From assembly GCF_014490445.1 (NCBI RefSeq), contig NZ_JACTUZ010000022.1, positions 1 through 43,973 of the forward strand: a DNA stretch of 43,973 nucleotides, given 5' to 3'. The first letter of the stretch is position 1; each line of letters opens with the position of its first letter. The notes beneath the pieces were generated by a model. That model did no database searches, was not told where the DNA came from, and was given only the letters and a program-made list of their open reading frames with translations. Source of the DNA: Pseudoroseomonas ludipueritiae. GTDB lineage: Bacteria > Pseudomonadota > Alphaproteobacteria > Acetobacterales > Acetobacteraceae. Both the position numbers and the translations under genes were made by a program. This document shows, piece by piece, positions 9,120 through 17,227 of the stretch.

Positions 9120-10010
9120 GTGTCCCAGGTCCGGGCTTCGGCCCCGTGTCGTCCGCTGGTGGCCGCCCGGAATACCCTGGGTGAAGGGCCGGTCTGGGAC
9201 GAAGTGGAGGGCTGCCTCTGGTGGGTCGATATTGCCGGGGCGGAACTGCACCGGCTGCGCCTGCCTGATGAAATACATGATCATTGGCCGATGCCTGAGC
9301 GGGTGGCCGCCCTGGCACTGCGCCAGCAGGGTGGGCTGGTTGTCGCCCTGGCTTCCGGCTTTGTCCGCTTCGATGGCGCTTCCGGAAGAATGGAGCCTTA
9401 CCCAGGCCGTCCGCCTCTGCGCCCTGGCCAGCGACTGAATGATGGCGCCTGTGATGCCGCCGGTCGCTTCTGGTGCGGCGCGATGCGGGAGGAGGGGGAA
9501 GGGCCGGATGCGGCCCTGCATGTGCTGCAGCCTGACGGCAGCCCGGTGGAACATCCTGCGAGCCTCAGCATCATCAATTGCGTCAACTGGAGCCCGGATG
9601 GGCGCACCATGTATTTCTCCGACACGCCGGCCGGCATCATCTATGCCTGCGACTTCGATATCGGCAGCGGCCGGATGGGAGAGCGGCGCATCTTCCATGC
9701 CGGCCAGGATGTGCCCGGCCAGCCGGATGGCGGCACGGTGGATGCCGAGGGCTGCCTCTGGAGTGCCCGCTACGGCGGCGGCGGCGTGGCGCGCTTCCGC
9801 CCGGATGGCAGCCTGGACCATTTCCTGCCCCTGCCGGCACAGAAGATCACGTGCTGCGCCTTTGGCGGGCCGGAGCTTCGCACCCTCTTCGTCACCTCCG
9901 CCACCGAAGGCCTGAGCGAGGAGGACAAGGTGGCCCAGCCGCTGGCGGGGCATCTCATGGCGCTGGAGCCCGGGGTCGCCGGCCGGCCGCCGAGGCGTTT
10001 CGCCGGCTGA
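9120..10010 (+). CDS. SMP-30/gluconolactonase family lactonase
   Basis: A 296-residue six-bladed beta-propeller of the SMP-30/LRE family. Members hydrolyse sugar lactones (gluconolactone, arabinolactone and others) using one divalent metal. The metal ligands are visible: Glu22 in TLGEGPVWD, Asn156 in NWSPDG and Asp203 in QPDGGTVDAEG. The segments RLNDGACDAAGRFWCG and YFSDTPAGIIYA are also typical. The start is GTG at 9120 with AGGGAGG at 9102-9108. The sugar specificity is not readable. The 2-keto-3-deoxy-gluconate genes 14 kb away could act in the same route, but no direct link is seen. Confidence 0.9.
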   Translation: MSQVRASAPCRPLVAARNTLGEGPVWDEVEGCLWWVDIAGAELHRLRLPDEIHDHWPMPERVAALALRQQGGLVVALASGFVRFDGASGRMEPYPGRPPLRPGQRLNDGACDAAGRFWCGAMREEGEGPDAALHVLQPDGSPVEHPASLSIINCVNWSPDGRTMYFSDTPAGIIYACDFDIGSGRMGERRIFHAGQDVPGQPDGGTVDAEGCLWSARYGGGGVARFRPDGSLDHFLPLPAQKITCCAFGGPELRTLFVTSATEGLSEEDKVAQPLAGHLMALEPGVAGRPPRRFAG

Positions 10011-10016
10011 GGCCGG

Positions 10017-10349
10017 CTATCCCGGAAGGCAGCGCGTGATGCTTCCATGCCCGCGCGCCAGCACCGGGCGGGTGCCCTCGGGGCAGGCCATCTGCTCATG
10101 GCTGGCAGCGGGAAGCCCGCGGTCCCAGCCAGGGGCCGGCGAGCCGATACCGGACACCGAAGCACCGCCCCGCCGCCGCCCGGCGCCATCGCAACGGCCC
10201 GGCACGCCCTTCACCGGGGAGCCACCATGCGGGCAAAGCCAGCGCCGGATGTCTTCCAACTGGGCGGAATTCGGCCTGCGGTATTCCGCCGCTGCCGCCG
10301 GCAAGGTCGCCAGCCCCAGCGCGATGCAGATCGCCATGCCCCGGATCAT
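10017..10349 (-). CDS. Small secreted cysteine-containing protein, unknown function
   Basis: A 110-residue protein read on the minus strand. The start chosen is ATG at 10349 because it is preceded by AGGAG with about 5-nt spacing and opens a clear signal peptide (MIRGMAICIALGLATLPAAAAEY, cleavage expected near residues 20-22). The frame stays open to 10514, but that part looks non-coding. The mature part has four cysteines, in WLCPHG, GRCDG, MACPEGT and TRCLPG, which suggests two disulfides in the periplasm. A GWDRGLP segment lies in the middle. I recognise no family. It converges on the SMP-30 gene with only 6 bp between stops. Confidence 0.65.
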   Translation of the reverse strand: MIRGMAICIALGLATLPAAAAEYRRPNSAQLEDIRRWLCPHGGSPVKGVPGRCDGAGRRRGGASVSGIGSPAPGWDRGLPAASHEQMACPEGTRPVLARGHGSITRCLPG

Positions 10350-10503
10350 GCCGCTCCTATCGCATGAGGAGGCCTGCCGCGTGAAGCGCCGCCCGCGCGG
10401 GGCAGCAGGGACGTGAAGACTGATACATTGCGATACAGACTGCATGAAACAAAGATGTGCCGCTCGCCACGTAGGGCTTGAAGGGGTGGGCGGACGTGGC
10501 AAC

Positions 10504-10812
10504 ATGAGCCCCATGGATCAGCAGTTCCGCAATCGCCCCGTCATCGACATGACCCCGGAAGGCGAGTTCCGTGGGCCGACCCCCCGCCGTGCCAGCCCGC
10601 TGGATAAGCTGCTGGGCCGCCTGGGGGGCGTGGCCGCACTGGTCGCGCTGGTAGCTGGCGGCATCGTTGTGGCGGGCGTGGCCATCGCCTTCTTCGCCAT
10701 CGCCTTGCCCGTGGCGTTGCTGGCCGGGGCGATTGCCTTTGGCAGCTTGTGGTGGCGCATGCGCCGGGCCGGCCGGCAGGGCCTTGGCTTTGTGCATGTG
10801 ATGCGGCGCTGA
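10504..10812 (+). CDS. Small two-helix membrane protein, unknown function
   Basis: A protein of about 102 residues with a polar N-terminus (DMTPEGEFRGPTPRR) and a long hydrophobic stretch of about 45 residues. That stretch probably forms two membrane helices (VAALVALVAGGIVVAGVAIAF, then PVALLAGAIAFGSLWW), and a short basic tail follows. The frame is open from 10444, but ATG at 10504 or 10513 is preferred because the residues before them look random. No clear ribosome-binding site was found for either. Function unknown. The next ORF overlaps it in another frame. Confidence 0.55.
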   Translation: MSPMDQQFRNRPVIDMTPEGEFRGPTPRRASPLDKLLGRLGGVAALVALVAGGIVVAGVAIAFFAIALPVALLAGAIAFGSLWWRMRRAGRQGLGFVHVMRR

Positions 10813-11138
10813 GCCGCCCCGGCTTCACGGTTGATCCCGCCCGCCTCTACGAGGTGGGCGATGCCGGGGAAGTGCATGTCGCACCCCCCGAGGAAGCGAC
10901 CAAGCCAACAGCCGGTGTCTGGGGCTGGTGGGCCGGAGCGGTCGCTCTCAACATGGCCAGTGCGGGCAGCGCGGCAGCGGGCTTCATGCTCGGCGGCCGG
11001 CTGATCGGCGCTGCGATGGGGCTGGTGGTCATCGGCACCGCGCCTTTGCTGGCTGTCGCGCCCACCATGATGCTGCTGCGCCGCCGGCGCCTGCACCGGC
11101 GGCTGCACCGCCGGCCCGAGGGTTTTGGCCGGCGCTAA
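10749..11138 (+). CDS. Small membrane protein, unknown function, start uncertain
   Basis: The reading frame has a hydrophilic N-part (FTVDPARLYEVGDAGEVHVAP), two probable membrane helices (WWAGAVALNMASAGSAAAGFML and GAAMGLVVIGTAPLLAVAPTMM) and an Arg/His-rich tail. The likely genuine sequence begins at about LSRPGFTV, immediately after the stop of the previous ORF, yet no ATG, GTG or TTG lies there in frame. The nearest standard starts are GTG at 10749 and 10752, inside the upstream gene. A CTG at 10809 overlapping the upstream TGA is another option, as is a frameshift joining both ORFs. Its TAA overlaps the stop codon of the convergent comM gene. Confidence 0.5.
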   Translation: MVAHAPGRPAGPWLCACDAALSRPGFTVDPARLYEVGDAGEVHVAPPEEATKPTAGVWGWWAGAVALNMASAGSAAAGFMLGGRLIGAAMGLVVIGTAPLLAVAPTMMLLRRRRLHRRLHRRPEGFGRR

Positions 11139-12634
11139 CGCCCGCCCGGCAGACGCTGCCGGAAGGCCAGGGCCTCCGCCATATGCGTCCGGGTGATCAA
11201 GCCCTCTCCCGCCAGATCGGCGATGCTGCGCGCGACGCGGAAACAGCGGATGAAGCCGCGATTGGACAGGCCGAGTTGCGCTGAAGCCTTCTCAGCCAGG
11301 GCCAGCGCCTCGGGCGCCGCCTGCGTGGTCAGGGCATCCAGCGGCGCCTCGGCATTGGTGGTGCCGGCGCGGACATGCTGCGCCTGGCGTGCCCGCGCCA
11401 CCCGCGCGGCGACCACGCCGCTGGTTTCCCCCTTGGGCGCGCGGGCCAGTTCGCCGGGCGCGATGGGGGCCATGCCGATGGTGAGGTCGATGCGGTCCAG
11501 CAGCGGGCCGGAAAGGCGGGACTGGTACTGCTCACCACAGCGAGGCGCCTGGCCGCATTCTCGTGGGCCATCGCCCAGATGGCCGCAGCGGCAGGGATTC
11601 ATCGCCGCCACAAGCTGCACCCGTGCCGGATAGGTGACATGGGCGGCGGCGCGGCTGACCGTGCAGGTGCCGGATTCCAGCGGCTGGCGCAGTGCTTCCA
11701 GCGCGGGCCGGGGAAATTCCGGCCATTCATCCAGGAACAGCACGCCGCGATGCGCCAGCGAGATCTCGCCCGGCTTGGCGCCTGGCCCGCCGCCGACGAG
11801 TGCCGCCTGACTGGCGGAATGGTGCGGCTCCCGGAAAGGTGGGCGGGCGGAGATGCGGCCTTGCTCGATCAGCCCCGCGACGCTGCGCACCAGGCTGACT
11901 TCCAGCGCCTCCTGCGGCGTCAGGTCCGGCAGCAGGCCGGGCAGGCGCGCCGCCAGCATGGACTTGCCGGCGCCCGGTGGGCCGACAAGAAGGAGGTTGT
12001 GCTGCCCTGCCGCCGCGATCTCCAGCGCCCGCTTGGCACTTTCCTGTCCCTTCACGTCCGAGAGGCAGAGACCAGGCGCTGTTTCCGGCTGCAGGCCCGG
12101 CGGCTTCGGCGGGTCCAGGATCTGCCGGCCGGTGAGATGCGCGATGAACTGCCGGAGGTCATCGGCGGCCAGGATCTCGATCTCGCCTACCCAGGCGGCT
12201 TCGTCCCCTTGCGGCCCAGGGCAGATCAGGCCCAGCCCGCGCGCCGCGGCGCCCAGGGCCGCCGGCAGGATGCCGGCCACGGGGCCCACGGTACCGTCCA
12301 GCGCCAGTTCCCCCAGAGCGGCGAAACCGGCCAGTTCCTCGCGCGGCACCACCTCCATCGCAGCCAGCACCGCCAGGGCGATGGGCAGGTCGAAGTGGCT
12401 GCCTTCCTTCTGGATATTGGCCGGGGCGAGGTTCACCAGCACACGTTTCGGCGGCAGGGAAAGCCCCAGCCCTGTCAGTGCGGCCCGCACCCGCTCCCGG
12501 CTCTCCGCCACGGCCTTGTCTGGCAAACCGACCACGGTGAAGGCTGGCAGGCCAGCAGAGATCTGGACCTGCACCTCCACGGGCAGGGTCTCGATCCCGG
12601 AAAAGGCAAAGGTCGCCAGCCGCGCGATGGTCAT
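11135..12634 (-). CDS. comM: ComM/YifB family Mg-chelatase-like AAA+ ATPase
   Basis: A 499-residue protein. The N-terminal LonC-like domain contains GLPAFTVVGLPDKAVAESRERVRAA and NLAPANIQKEGSHFDLPIALAVL. A central AAA+ module has Walker A GPPGAGKS (218-225) and Walker B GVLFLDE. A four-cysteine cluster, CRCGHLGDGPRECGQAPRCG, is typical of the family. In Vibrio, ComM is a hexameric branch-migration helicase that extends integration of transforming DNA; the family is widespread also in species not known to be competent. No competence genes are nearby. It lies 44 bp downstream of the amidohydrolase gene on the same strand, so both may be co-transcribed. Confidence 0.93.
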   Translation of the reverse strand: MTIARLATFAFSGIETLPVEVQVQISAGLPAFTVVGLPDKAVAESRERVRAALTGLGLSLPPKRVLVNLAPANIQKEGSHFDLPIALAVLAAMEVVPREELAGFAALGELALDGTVGPVAGILPAALGAAARGLGLICPGPQGDEAAWVGEIEILAADDLRQFIAHLTGRQILDPPKPPGLQPETAPGLCLSDVKGQESAKRALEIAAAGQHNLLLVGPPGAGKSMLAARLPGLLPDLTPQEALEVSLVRSVAGLIEQGRISARPPFREPHHSASQAALVGGGPGAKPGEISLAHRGVLFLDEWPEFPRPALEALRQPLESGTCTVSRAAAHVTYPARVQLVAAMNPCRCGHLGDGPRECGQAPRCGEQYQSRLSGPLLDRIDLTIGMAPIAPGELARAPKGETSGVVAARVARARQAQHVRAGTTNAEAPLDALTTQAAPEALALAEKASAQLGLSNRGFIRCFRVARSIADLAGEGLITRTHMAEALAFRQRLPGGR

Positions 12635-12678
12635 GAAGCATCGCTAGCGCGCCGCGTGGCGACTTTCAACTTATAGGA

Positions 12679-13710
12679 TCATGCCTTCCAGGCGGTCAGG
12701 AAGCGTTCCAGCAAGGAACCGAGAACCTCCACATTGTAGCCGCCCTCCTGCACCAGCACGGTCGGAACGCCCAGGGTGGAGATCTTCTCGGCGGCGCGGG
12801 CGAAGCCGTCGGCGCTGACGCCGAGGAAGCTCAACGGCTCATGCTCCGAGGCATCGAAGCCCAGCGGTACCACCAGCGCATCGGGCGCGAAGGCCCTGAT
12901 CCGCTCCAGTCCCGCATCGATGGCCGCCAGCCACGCCTCGTCGCTGCTGCCGCGCCGGAGGGGCAGGTTGAGGTTGAAGCCTTGGCCAGCGCCGCCGCCG
13001 GTCTCGCCGGCATAGCCGACATACCAGGGATAATAGCCGGCGGGATCGCCATGGACGGAGACGGTGAGCACATCGGCGCGGTCCCAGAAGATGCCCTGGG
13101 TGCCATTGCCATGGTGGGCGTCGATATCGAAGGTCGCCACCCGATTCGCGCCGGCAACACGCAGGCGCTGCGCGGCAAGGGCGCTGTTGTTGATGTAGCA
13201 GTGGCCGCCGGCACGGCCCGCATAGGCATGGTGCCCCGGCGGCCGGCAAAGGGCGTAGGCGGTGCCGCCATCGGCCACGGAATCCGCCGCGGCCAGAGCC
13301 ACGCCGGCAGCACCCGCCACGGCTTCCCAAGTGCCGGCGCCGATGGGGCAGGCATTGTCGGCCGTGTACCAGCCGACGCGGCCGATGATGGAATCGGGGC
13401 AGGTGGCGCCCTGCGCCAGCATCTCGGGCGAGGGGTGCATGTTGGGCACCGCTTCGGGGCCCCGTTCCTGCAACCCGTTCCAGCCGCGCATGGCGCTTTC
13501 CAGGAAGTCGATATAGCCGGCGTCATGAATGGAGAGCAGCGCCTCCCGCGTCGCCGCCTCCGGCTCCGCCGGCGTCAGCCCCAGGCGGTGCAGGGCGGAA
13601 AGCAGGGCGCCCGCCCGCTCCGGCACCTCGAAGTTCGCACGGACCTGACCGCGCTGAAGGAAGAACTGCGGAGTGTGCCGCAACTGGCTGGGATGAGCGA
13701 AGGTCTGCAT
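12679..13710 (-). CDS. HDAC-superfamily zinc amidohydrolase, acetylpolyamine amidohydrolase-like
   Basis: A 343-residue arginase/deacetylase-fold enzyme. Active-site residues are all present: tandem histidines in RPPGHHAYAG (160-161), zinc ligands Asp197 and His199 in FDIDAHHGNGTQ, the third zinc ligand Asp286 in GFDASEHEP, and the catalytic tyrosine in EGGYN (Tyr325). The length and the HHGNGTQ form fit bacterial acetylpolyamine amidohydrolases, which remove acetyl or acyl groups from polyamine-type amines. The acetoin-utilisation branch is an alternative. It is divergent from the ABC importer operon across 94 bp that contains a dyad, which suggests a shared regulator and perhaps a shared substrate. 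No strong ribosome-binding site is seen. Confidence 0.9.
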   Translation of the reverse strand: MQTFAHPSQLRHTPQFFLQRGQVRANFEVPERAGALLSALHRLGLTPAEPEAATREALLSIHDAGYIDFLESAMRGWNGLQERGPEAVPNMHPSPEMLAQGATCPDSIIGRVGWYTADNACPIGAGTWEAVAGAAGVALAAADSVADGGTAYALCRPPGHHAYAGRAGGHCYINNSALAAQRLRVAGANRVATFDIDAHHGNGTQGIFWDRADVLTVSVHGDPAGYYPWYVGYAGETGGGAGQGFNLNLPLRRGSSDEAWLAAIDAGLERIRAFAPDALVVPLGFDASEHEPLSFLGVSADGFARAAEKISTLGVPTVLVQEGGYNVEVLGSLLERFLTAWKA

Positions 13711-13719
13711 GGTGCGGTG

Positions 13720-13771
13720 ACGCTAAGACGGAGAGGCGGGCTTGTCGATCCGCCCCCGTGAAGGTTAGCGT
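13720..13771. promoter_or_regulatory. Dyad in divergent promoter region (possible operator)
   Basis: ACGCTAA (13720-13726) and TTAGCGT (13765-13771) are perfect inverted 7-mers, centre-to-centre 45 bp apart. They lie in the 94-bp gap between the divergent amidohydrolase and the ABC binding-protein gene. Flanks are also partly symmetrical (GTG before the left arm, CAC shortly after the right). Two half-sites for one regulator controlling both directions are possible. This is inferred from symmetry only. Confidence 0.4.
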
Positions 13772-13804
13772 TTCACTTAAGGGAAGATCCAACGGAGTGA
13801 ATCG

Positions 13805-15391
13805 ATGACCGTGTCGCGTCGCGGCCTTATGGCCGCTGCTGCCGTGCTGCCTGTCCTGTGGCGTGTCGAGGATGCCATTGCGCAGGGCGTGCAGCCCAAA
13901 CGCGGCGGCACGCTGAACAGCATCGTGAACCCCGAGCCGCCGATTCTGCACGTCGGTATCAACAATCAGGCGCCGACGCTGATTATCGGCGGCAAGATCT
14001 TCCAGGGCCTGCTTCGCTACGACGCGAAGCTGAACCCCATGCCGGAGCTGGCGAAGAGCTGGGAGGTGAGCCCCGACGGGCTCGAATATACCTTCCATTT
14101 GCAGGAGAATGTGAAATTCCACGACGGGAAGCCGATGACGGCGGACGACGTGGTCTTCTCCATCATGAAATTCCACATGGAGGTCTCGCCCCGCGCCCGC
14201 GGCGTCTTCGCCCGCATCAAGGAAGGCGTGGCGGTGAACCCCACCACGGTGAAGTTCGTCCTGTCGGAGCCTTTCGAGCCCTTCCTGCTGATGTTCGACA
14301 ACACGGTCTCGGCCATTGTGCCGAAGCACCTGTTCGACGGGCAGGATTACCGGCAGGCACCGGCGGTGCAGAAGCCGGTCGGCACCGGCCCCTTCAAATT
14401 CGCCGAGTGGCAGCGCGGCAACTTCATCAGGCTGGAGCGCTTCGACGAATACTGGAAGCCCGGCCAGCCTTATCTGGACGCCATCATCTATCGCGTGGTG
14501 CCGGACAGCCAGAGCCGCCGCCTGGCGCTGGAATCCGGCCAGGTGCAGCTGACGCAGTCCAACGATATCGAGCCCTTCGACGTGCCGCAGATGCGCGCGC
14601 GCCCGAACCTGGAGGTGAAGACCACCGGCTGGGAATACATGGGCCCGCTGATGTGGATGGACTTCAACCACCGCGTGAAGCCGCTGGACGACGTGCGGGT
14701 GCGCCGGGCACTGACCATGGCTGTGAACCGCGACTTCATCGCGCAGCGCCTGTGGTTCGGCATCGGCAAGCCCGCCACAGGGCCTTTCCACAGCGCCACG
14801 CGCTTCTACGATGCCAGCGCCAAGGCGCCAGCCTATAATGTGGAAGCCGCCAAGAAGCTGCTGGACGAAGCCGGACTGAAGCCGAACGGGCAGGGCGTGC
14901 GCTTCACCATCAAGCATCTCAGCCTGCCTTATGGCGAGGTCTTCACCCGCCTCGGCGAGTTCCTGCGGCAGTCCTTCCGCCAGGTGGGCGTGGACCTGCA
15001 ACTGGAAAGCGTGGATGTCGGCACCTGGTCCCAGCGCACGGCCAACTGGGAGTTCGATACCACCATCAACTACCTCTACCAGTATGGCGACCCGACGCTG
15101 GGCGTGGAGCGCTCCTACGTTTCCACCAACATTAAGAAGATCCTCTTCTCCAATGTCGCGGGCTACGAGAACCCGAAGGTGGACGACCTCTTCAAGCAGG
15201 GCCGCGACGCCGCCGACCCCAAGGTGCGCCAGCAGGTCTTCAGCGAGGTGCAGAAGCTCCTGGTCGAGGACGTGCCCTTGCTCTGGCTCATGGAAATGTC
15301 CTTCCCCACCATCTACGACAAGAAGCTGAACAACGTGATCACCTCGGGCTCCGGCGTGCACGCCAGCTTCGACGACGTGTTCCTGGCCTGA
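13805..15391 (+). CDS. ABC transporter substrate-binding protein, dipeptide/oligopeptide type (SBP_bac_5)
   Basis: A 528-residue periplasmic binding protein, first gene of the importer operon. The N-terminus SRRGLMAAAAVLPVL is a Tat-like signal with twin arginines at residues 5-6 and expected cleavage near AIAQ (about 23-26). Family 5 features follow: GGTLNSIVNPEPP, LAKSWEVSPDGLEYTFHL, VKFHDGKPMTADDVVFS and VGTGPFKFAEW. It captures peptides or related small organics; the ligand is not readable. GGAG lies 8 nt before the ATG. The gene order is the usual binding protein, permease, permease, ATPase. Confidence 0.95.
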   Translation: MTVSRRGLMAAAAVLPVLWRVEDAIAQGVQPKRGGTLNSIVNPEPPILHVGINNQAPTLIIGGKIFQGLLRYDAKLNPMPELAKSWEVSPDGLEYTFHLQENVKFHDGKPMTADDVVFSIMKFHMEVSPRARGVFARIKEGVAVNPTTVKFVLSEPFEPFLLMFDNTVSAIVPKHLFDGQDYRQAPAVQKPVGTGPFKFAEWQRGNFIRLERFDEYWKPGQPYLDAIIYRVVPDSQSRRLALESGQVQLTQSNDIEPFDVPQMRARPNLEVKTTGWEYMGPLMWMDFNHRVKPLDDVRVRRALTMAVNRDFIAQRLWFGIGKPATGPFHSATRFYDASAKAPAYNVEAAKKLLDEAGLKPNGQGVRFTIKHLSLPYGEVFTRLGEFLRQSFRQVGVDLQLESVDVGTWSQRTANWEFDTTINYLYQYGDPTLGVERSYVSTNIKKILFSNVAGYENPKVDDLFKQGRDAADPKVRQQVFSEVQKLLVEDVPLLWLMEMSFPTIYDKKLNNVITSGSGVHASFDDVFLA

Positions 15392-15398
15392 CGGTCGC

Positions 15399-16382
15399 AT
15401 GGAACTCTCGCGTCTCCCTGCTTATCTGGCGGGGCGCCTGGTCAAGGCGGCGCTCGTGGTGCTTGCGATCGTCGTCTGTAATTTCTTCCTGATCCATGCC
15501 GCCCCCGGCGACCCGGCGAGTATCATCGCCGGGCAATCCGGCGCGGCGGACGCGAAGTTCCTGGAGCAGCTGCGGGCCCAGTTCGGGCTGGACCAGCCGC
15601 TTTACGTGCAGCTTTGGCTGTATCTGAAGGGCATCCTGACGCTCGACCTCGGCTTCAGCCACCGGCAGCAGGCCAGCGTCGCCTCGCTGGTGCTGGACCG
15701 GCTGCCGGCCACTTTGCTGCTGACCGGCGCCGCCTTCATCTTCGCCATCGTGCTGGGCGTGACCATGGGTGCCCTGGCGGCGCGCCGCGTTGGCACCTGG
15801 TCTGATTCCATCATCACCGTGCTGGCGCTGACCTTCTACGCCACGCCGCTCTTCTGGGTGGGGCTGATGCTGGTGCTGCTCTTCAGCGTGGCGCTGGAAT
15901 GGCTGCCGTCCTTCGGCATGATGTCGGTGGGGGTGGAACTCTCCGGCTTCGCGAAGATGCTGGATATCGGCAAGCATCTCCTGCTGCCGGCGTTGACGCT
16001 GGGGCTCTTCTATGTCGCCGTCTATGCGCGTCTCTCCCGCGCCACGATGCTGGAGGTGGCGGACCAGGATTTCGTGAAGACCGCGCGCGCCAAGGGTGTG
16101 CCGGAGGGGCGCATCCTGCGCCGCCACGTGCTGCGGAACGCGCTGCTGCCGGTCATCACCTTCGCCGGCATCCAGGCGGGGCAGCTCATCGGCGGCTCCA
16201 TTCTGGTGGAAACCGTCTTCGCCTGGCCTGGCATCGGCCGGCTGGCCTTCGAGGCGCTGCTGGCGCGCGATTATCAGGTGCTCATGGGCGTCTTCTTCTG
16301 CACCAGTGTCATGGTGGTGCTGTTCAACCTCATCACCGACCTGCTCTACGCGGTCATCGACCCGCGCGTGGAGGTGTCGTGA
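15399..16382 (+). CDS. ABC transporter permease, DppB type
   Basis: A 327-residue inner-membrane permease with six expected helices. The first is near residues 15-35 and is followed by the family periplasmic segment HAAPGDPASIIAG. The coupling-loop (EAA) region is ADQDFVKTARAKGVPEGRILRRHVLRNALLPVIT, and the end motif ALLARDYQVLMGVFF is typical of DppB/OppB. It pairs with the next gene to form the channel. It starts 7 bp after the binding-protein stop. Its TGA overlaps the next ATG by one base. Confidence 0.95.
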   Translation: MELSRLPAYLAGRLVKAALVVLAIVVCNFFLIHAAPGDPASIIAGQSGAADAKFLEQLRAQFGLDQPLYVQLWLYLKGILTLDLGFSHRQQASVASLVLDRLPATLLLTGAAFIFAIVLGVTMGALAARRVGTWSDSIITVLALTFYATPLFWVGLMLVLLFSVALEWLPSFGMMSVGVELSGFAKMLDIGKHLLLPALTLGLFYVAVYARLSRATMLEVADQDFVKTARAKGVPEGRILRRHVLRNALLPVITFAGIQAGQLIGGSILVETVFAWPGIGRLAFEALLARDYQVLMGVFFCTSVMVVLFNLITDLLYAVIDPRVEVS

Positions 16383-17227
16383 TGAAGACCTTCTGGCGCA
16401 ATTTCGCCCGTAATCGCGGCGCGGTGGTCGGGCTGGTGATCTTGATCGCTGTCATCATCGTAGCCATCGGGGCGCCGTGGTTCTTCCCCGGTAGCCCCTG
16501 GGACATGGCGGGCGCGCCCTTCATGCCGCCCGGCGAGATGGGCATGATGCTGGGTTCCGACAGCCTGGGGCGCGATGTCGCGGCCGGCATCGCGCATGGC
16601 GCGCGGGTGTCGCTGCTGGTGGGCGGCGTTTCCACCGTGGTGGCGCTGGTGATCGGCGTGGGCCTGGGCGCCATCGCCGGCTATCTGGGCGGCTGGGCGG
16701 ATGACGTGGTGATGCGCTTCACCGAATTCTTCCAGACCATCCCATCCTTCGTGCTGGCTATCCTGCTGGTGGCGATCTTCACGCCCAGCATCCAGTCGAT
16801 CGTCTTCGCCATTGCCGTGGTGTCCTGGCCACCGGTGGCGCGGGTGGTGCGGGCCGAGTTCCTGTCGCTGCGGTCGCGCGAATTCGTGCAGGCCTCGGAA
16901 GTGCTGGGCAAGTCGCGCATCTCCATCGTGCTAGGCGATATCCTGCCGAATGCGCTCTCGCCCATCGTGGTGCTGTCCTCGCTGATGGTGGCTTCCGCGA
17001 TCCTGCTGGAAAGCGCGCTGTCCTTCCTGGGGCTTGGCGATCCGAACCTGATGTCCTGGGGCTTCCTGATCGGCTCCGGCCGCAGCGTCATCCGTATCGC
17101 CTGGTGGATGAGCGTCTTCCCCGGCATCGCCATCTTCCTCACCGTGCTCTCCCTCAATCTGGTGGGTGAGGGCCTGTCCGACGCGCTGAACCCGCGACTG
17201 GCCCGCAACCGCGGAGGCAAGCCATGA
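16382..17227 (+). CDS. ABC transporter permease, DppC type
   Basis: A 281-residue permease. The frame is open far upstream, but ATG at 16382 gives the typical DppC beginning (FWRNFARNRGAVVGLVIL) and overlaps the previous stop as TGATG. A hallmark loop MLGSDSLGRDVAAGIAHGARVSLLVG precedes the later helices. The EAA-type segment is SREFVQASEVLGKSRISIVLGDILPNALSPIV, and LESALSFLGLGDPNLMSWG follows. It forms the membrane channel with the DppB-type partner. Its stop overlaps the ATPase start by four bases (ATGA). Confidence 0.95.
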   Translation: MKTFWRNFARNRGAVVGLVILIAVIIVAIGAPWFFPGSPWDMAGAPFMPPGEMGMMLGSDSLGRDVAAGIAHGARVSLLVGGVSTVVALVIGVGLGAIAGYLGGWADDVVMRFTEFFQTIPSFVLAILLVAIFTPSIQSIVFAIAVVSWPPVARVVRAEFLSLRSREFVQASEVLGKSRISIVLGDILPNALSPIVVLSSLMVASAILLESALSFLGLGDPNLMSWGFLIGSGRSVIRIAWWMSVFPGIAIFLTVLSLNLVGEGLSDALNPRLARNRGGKP

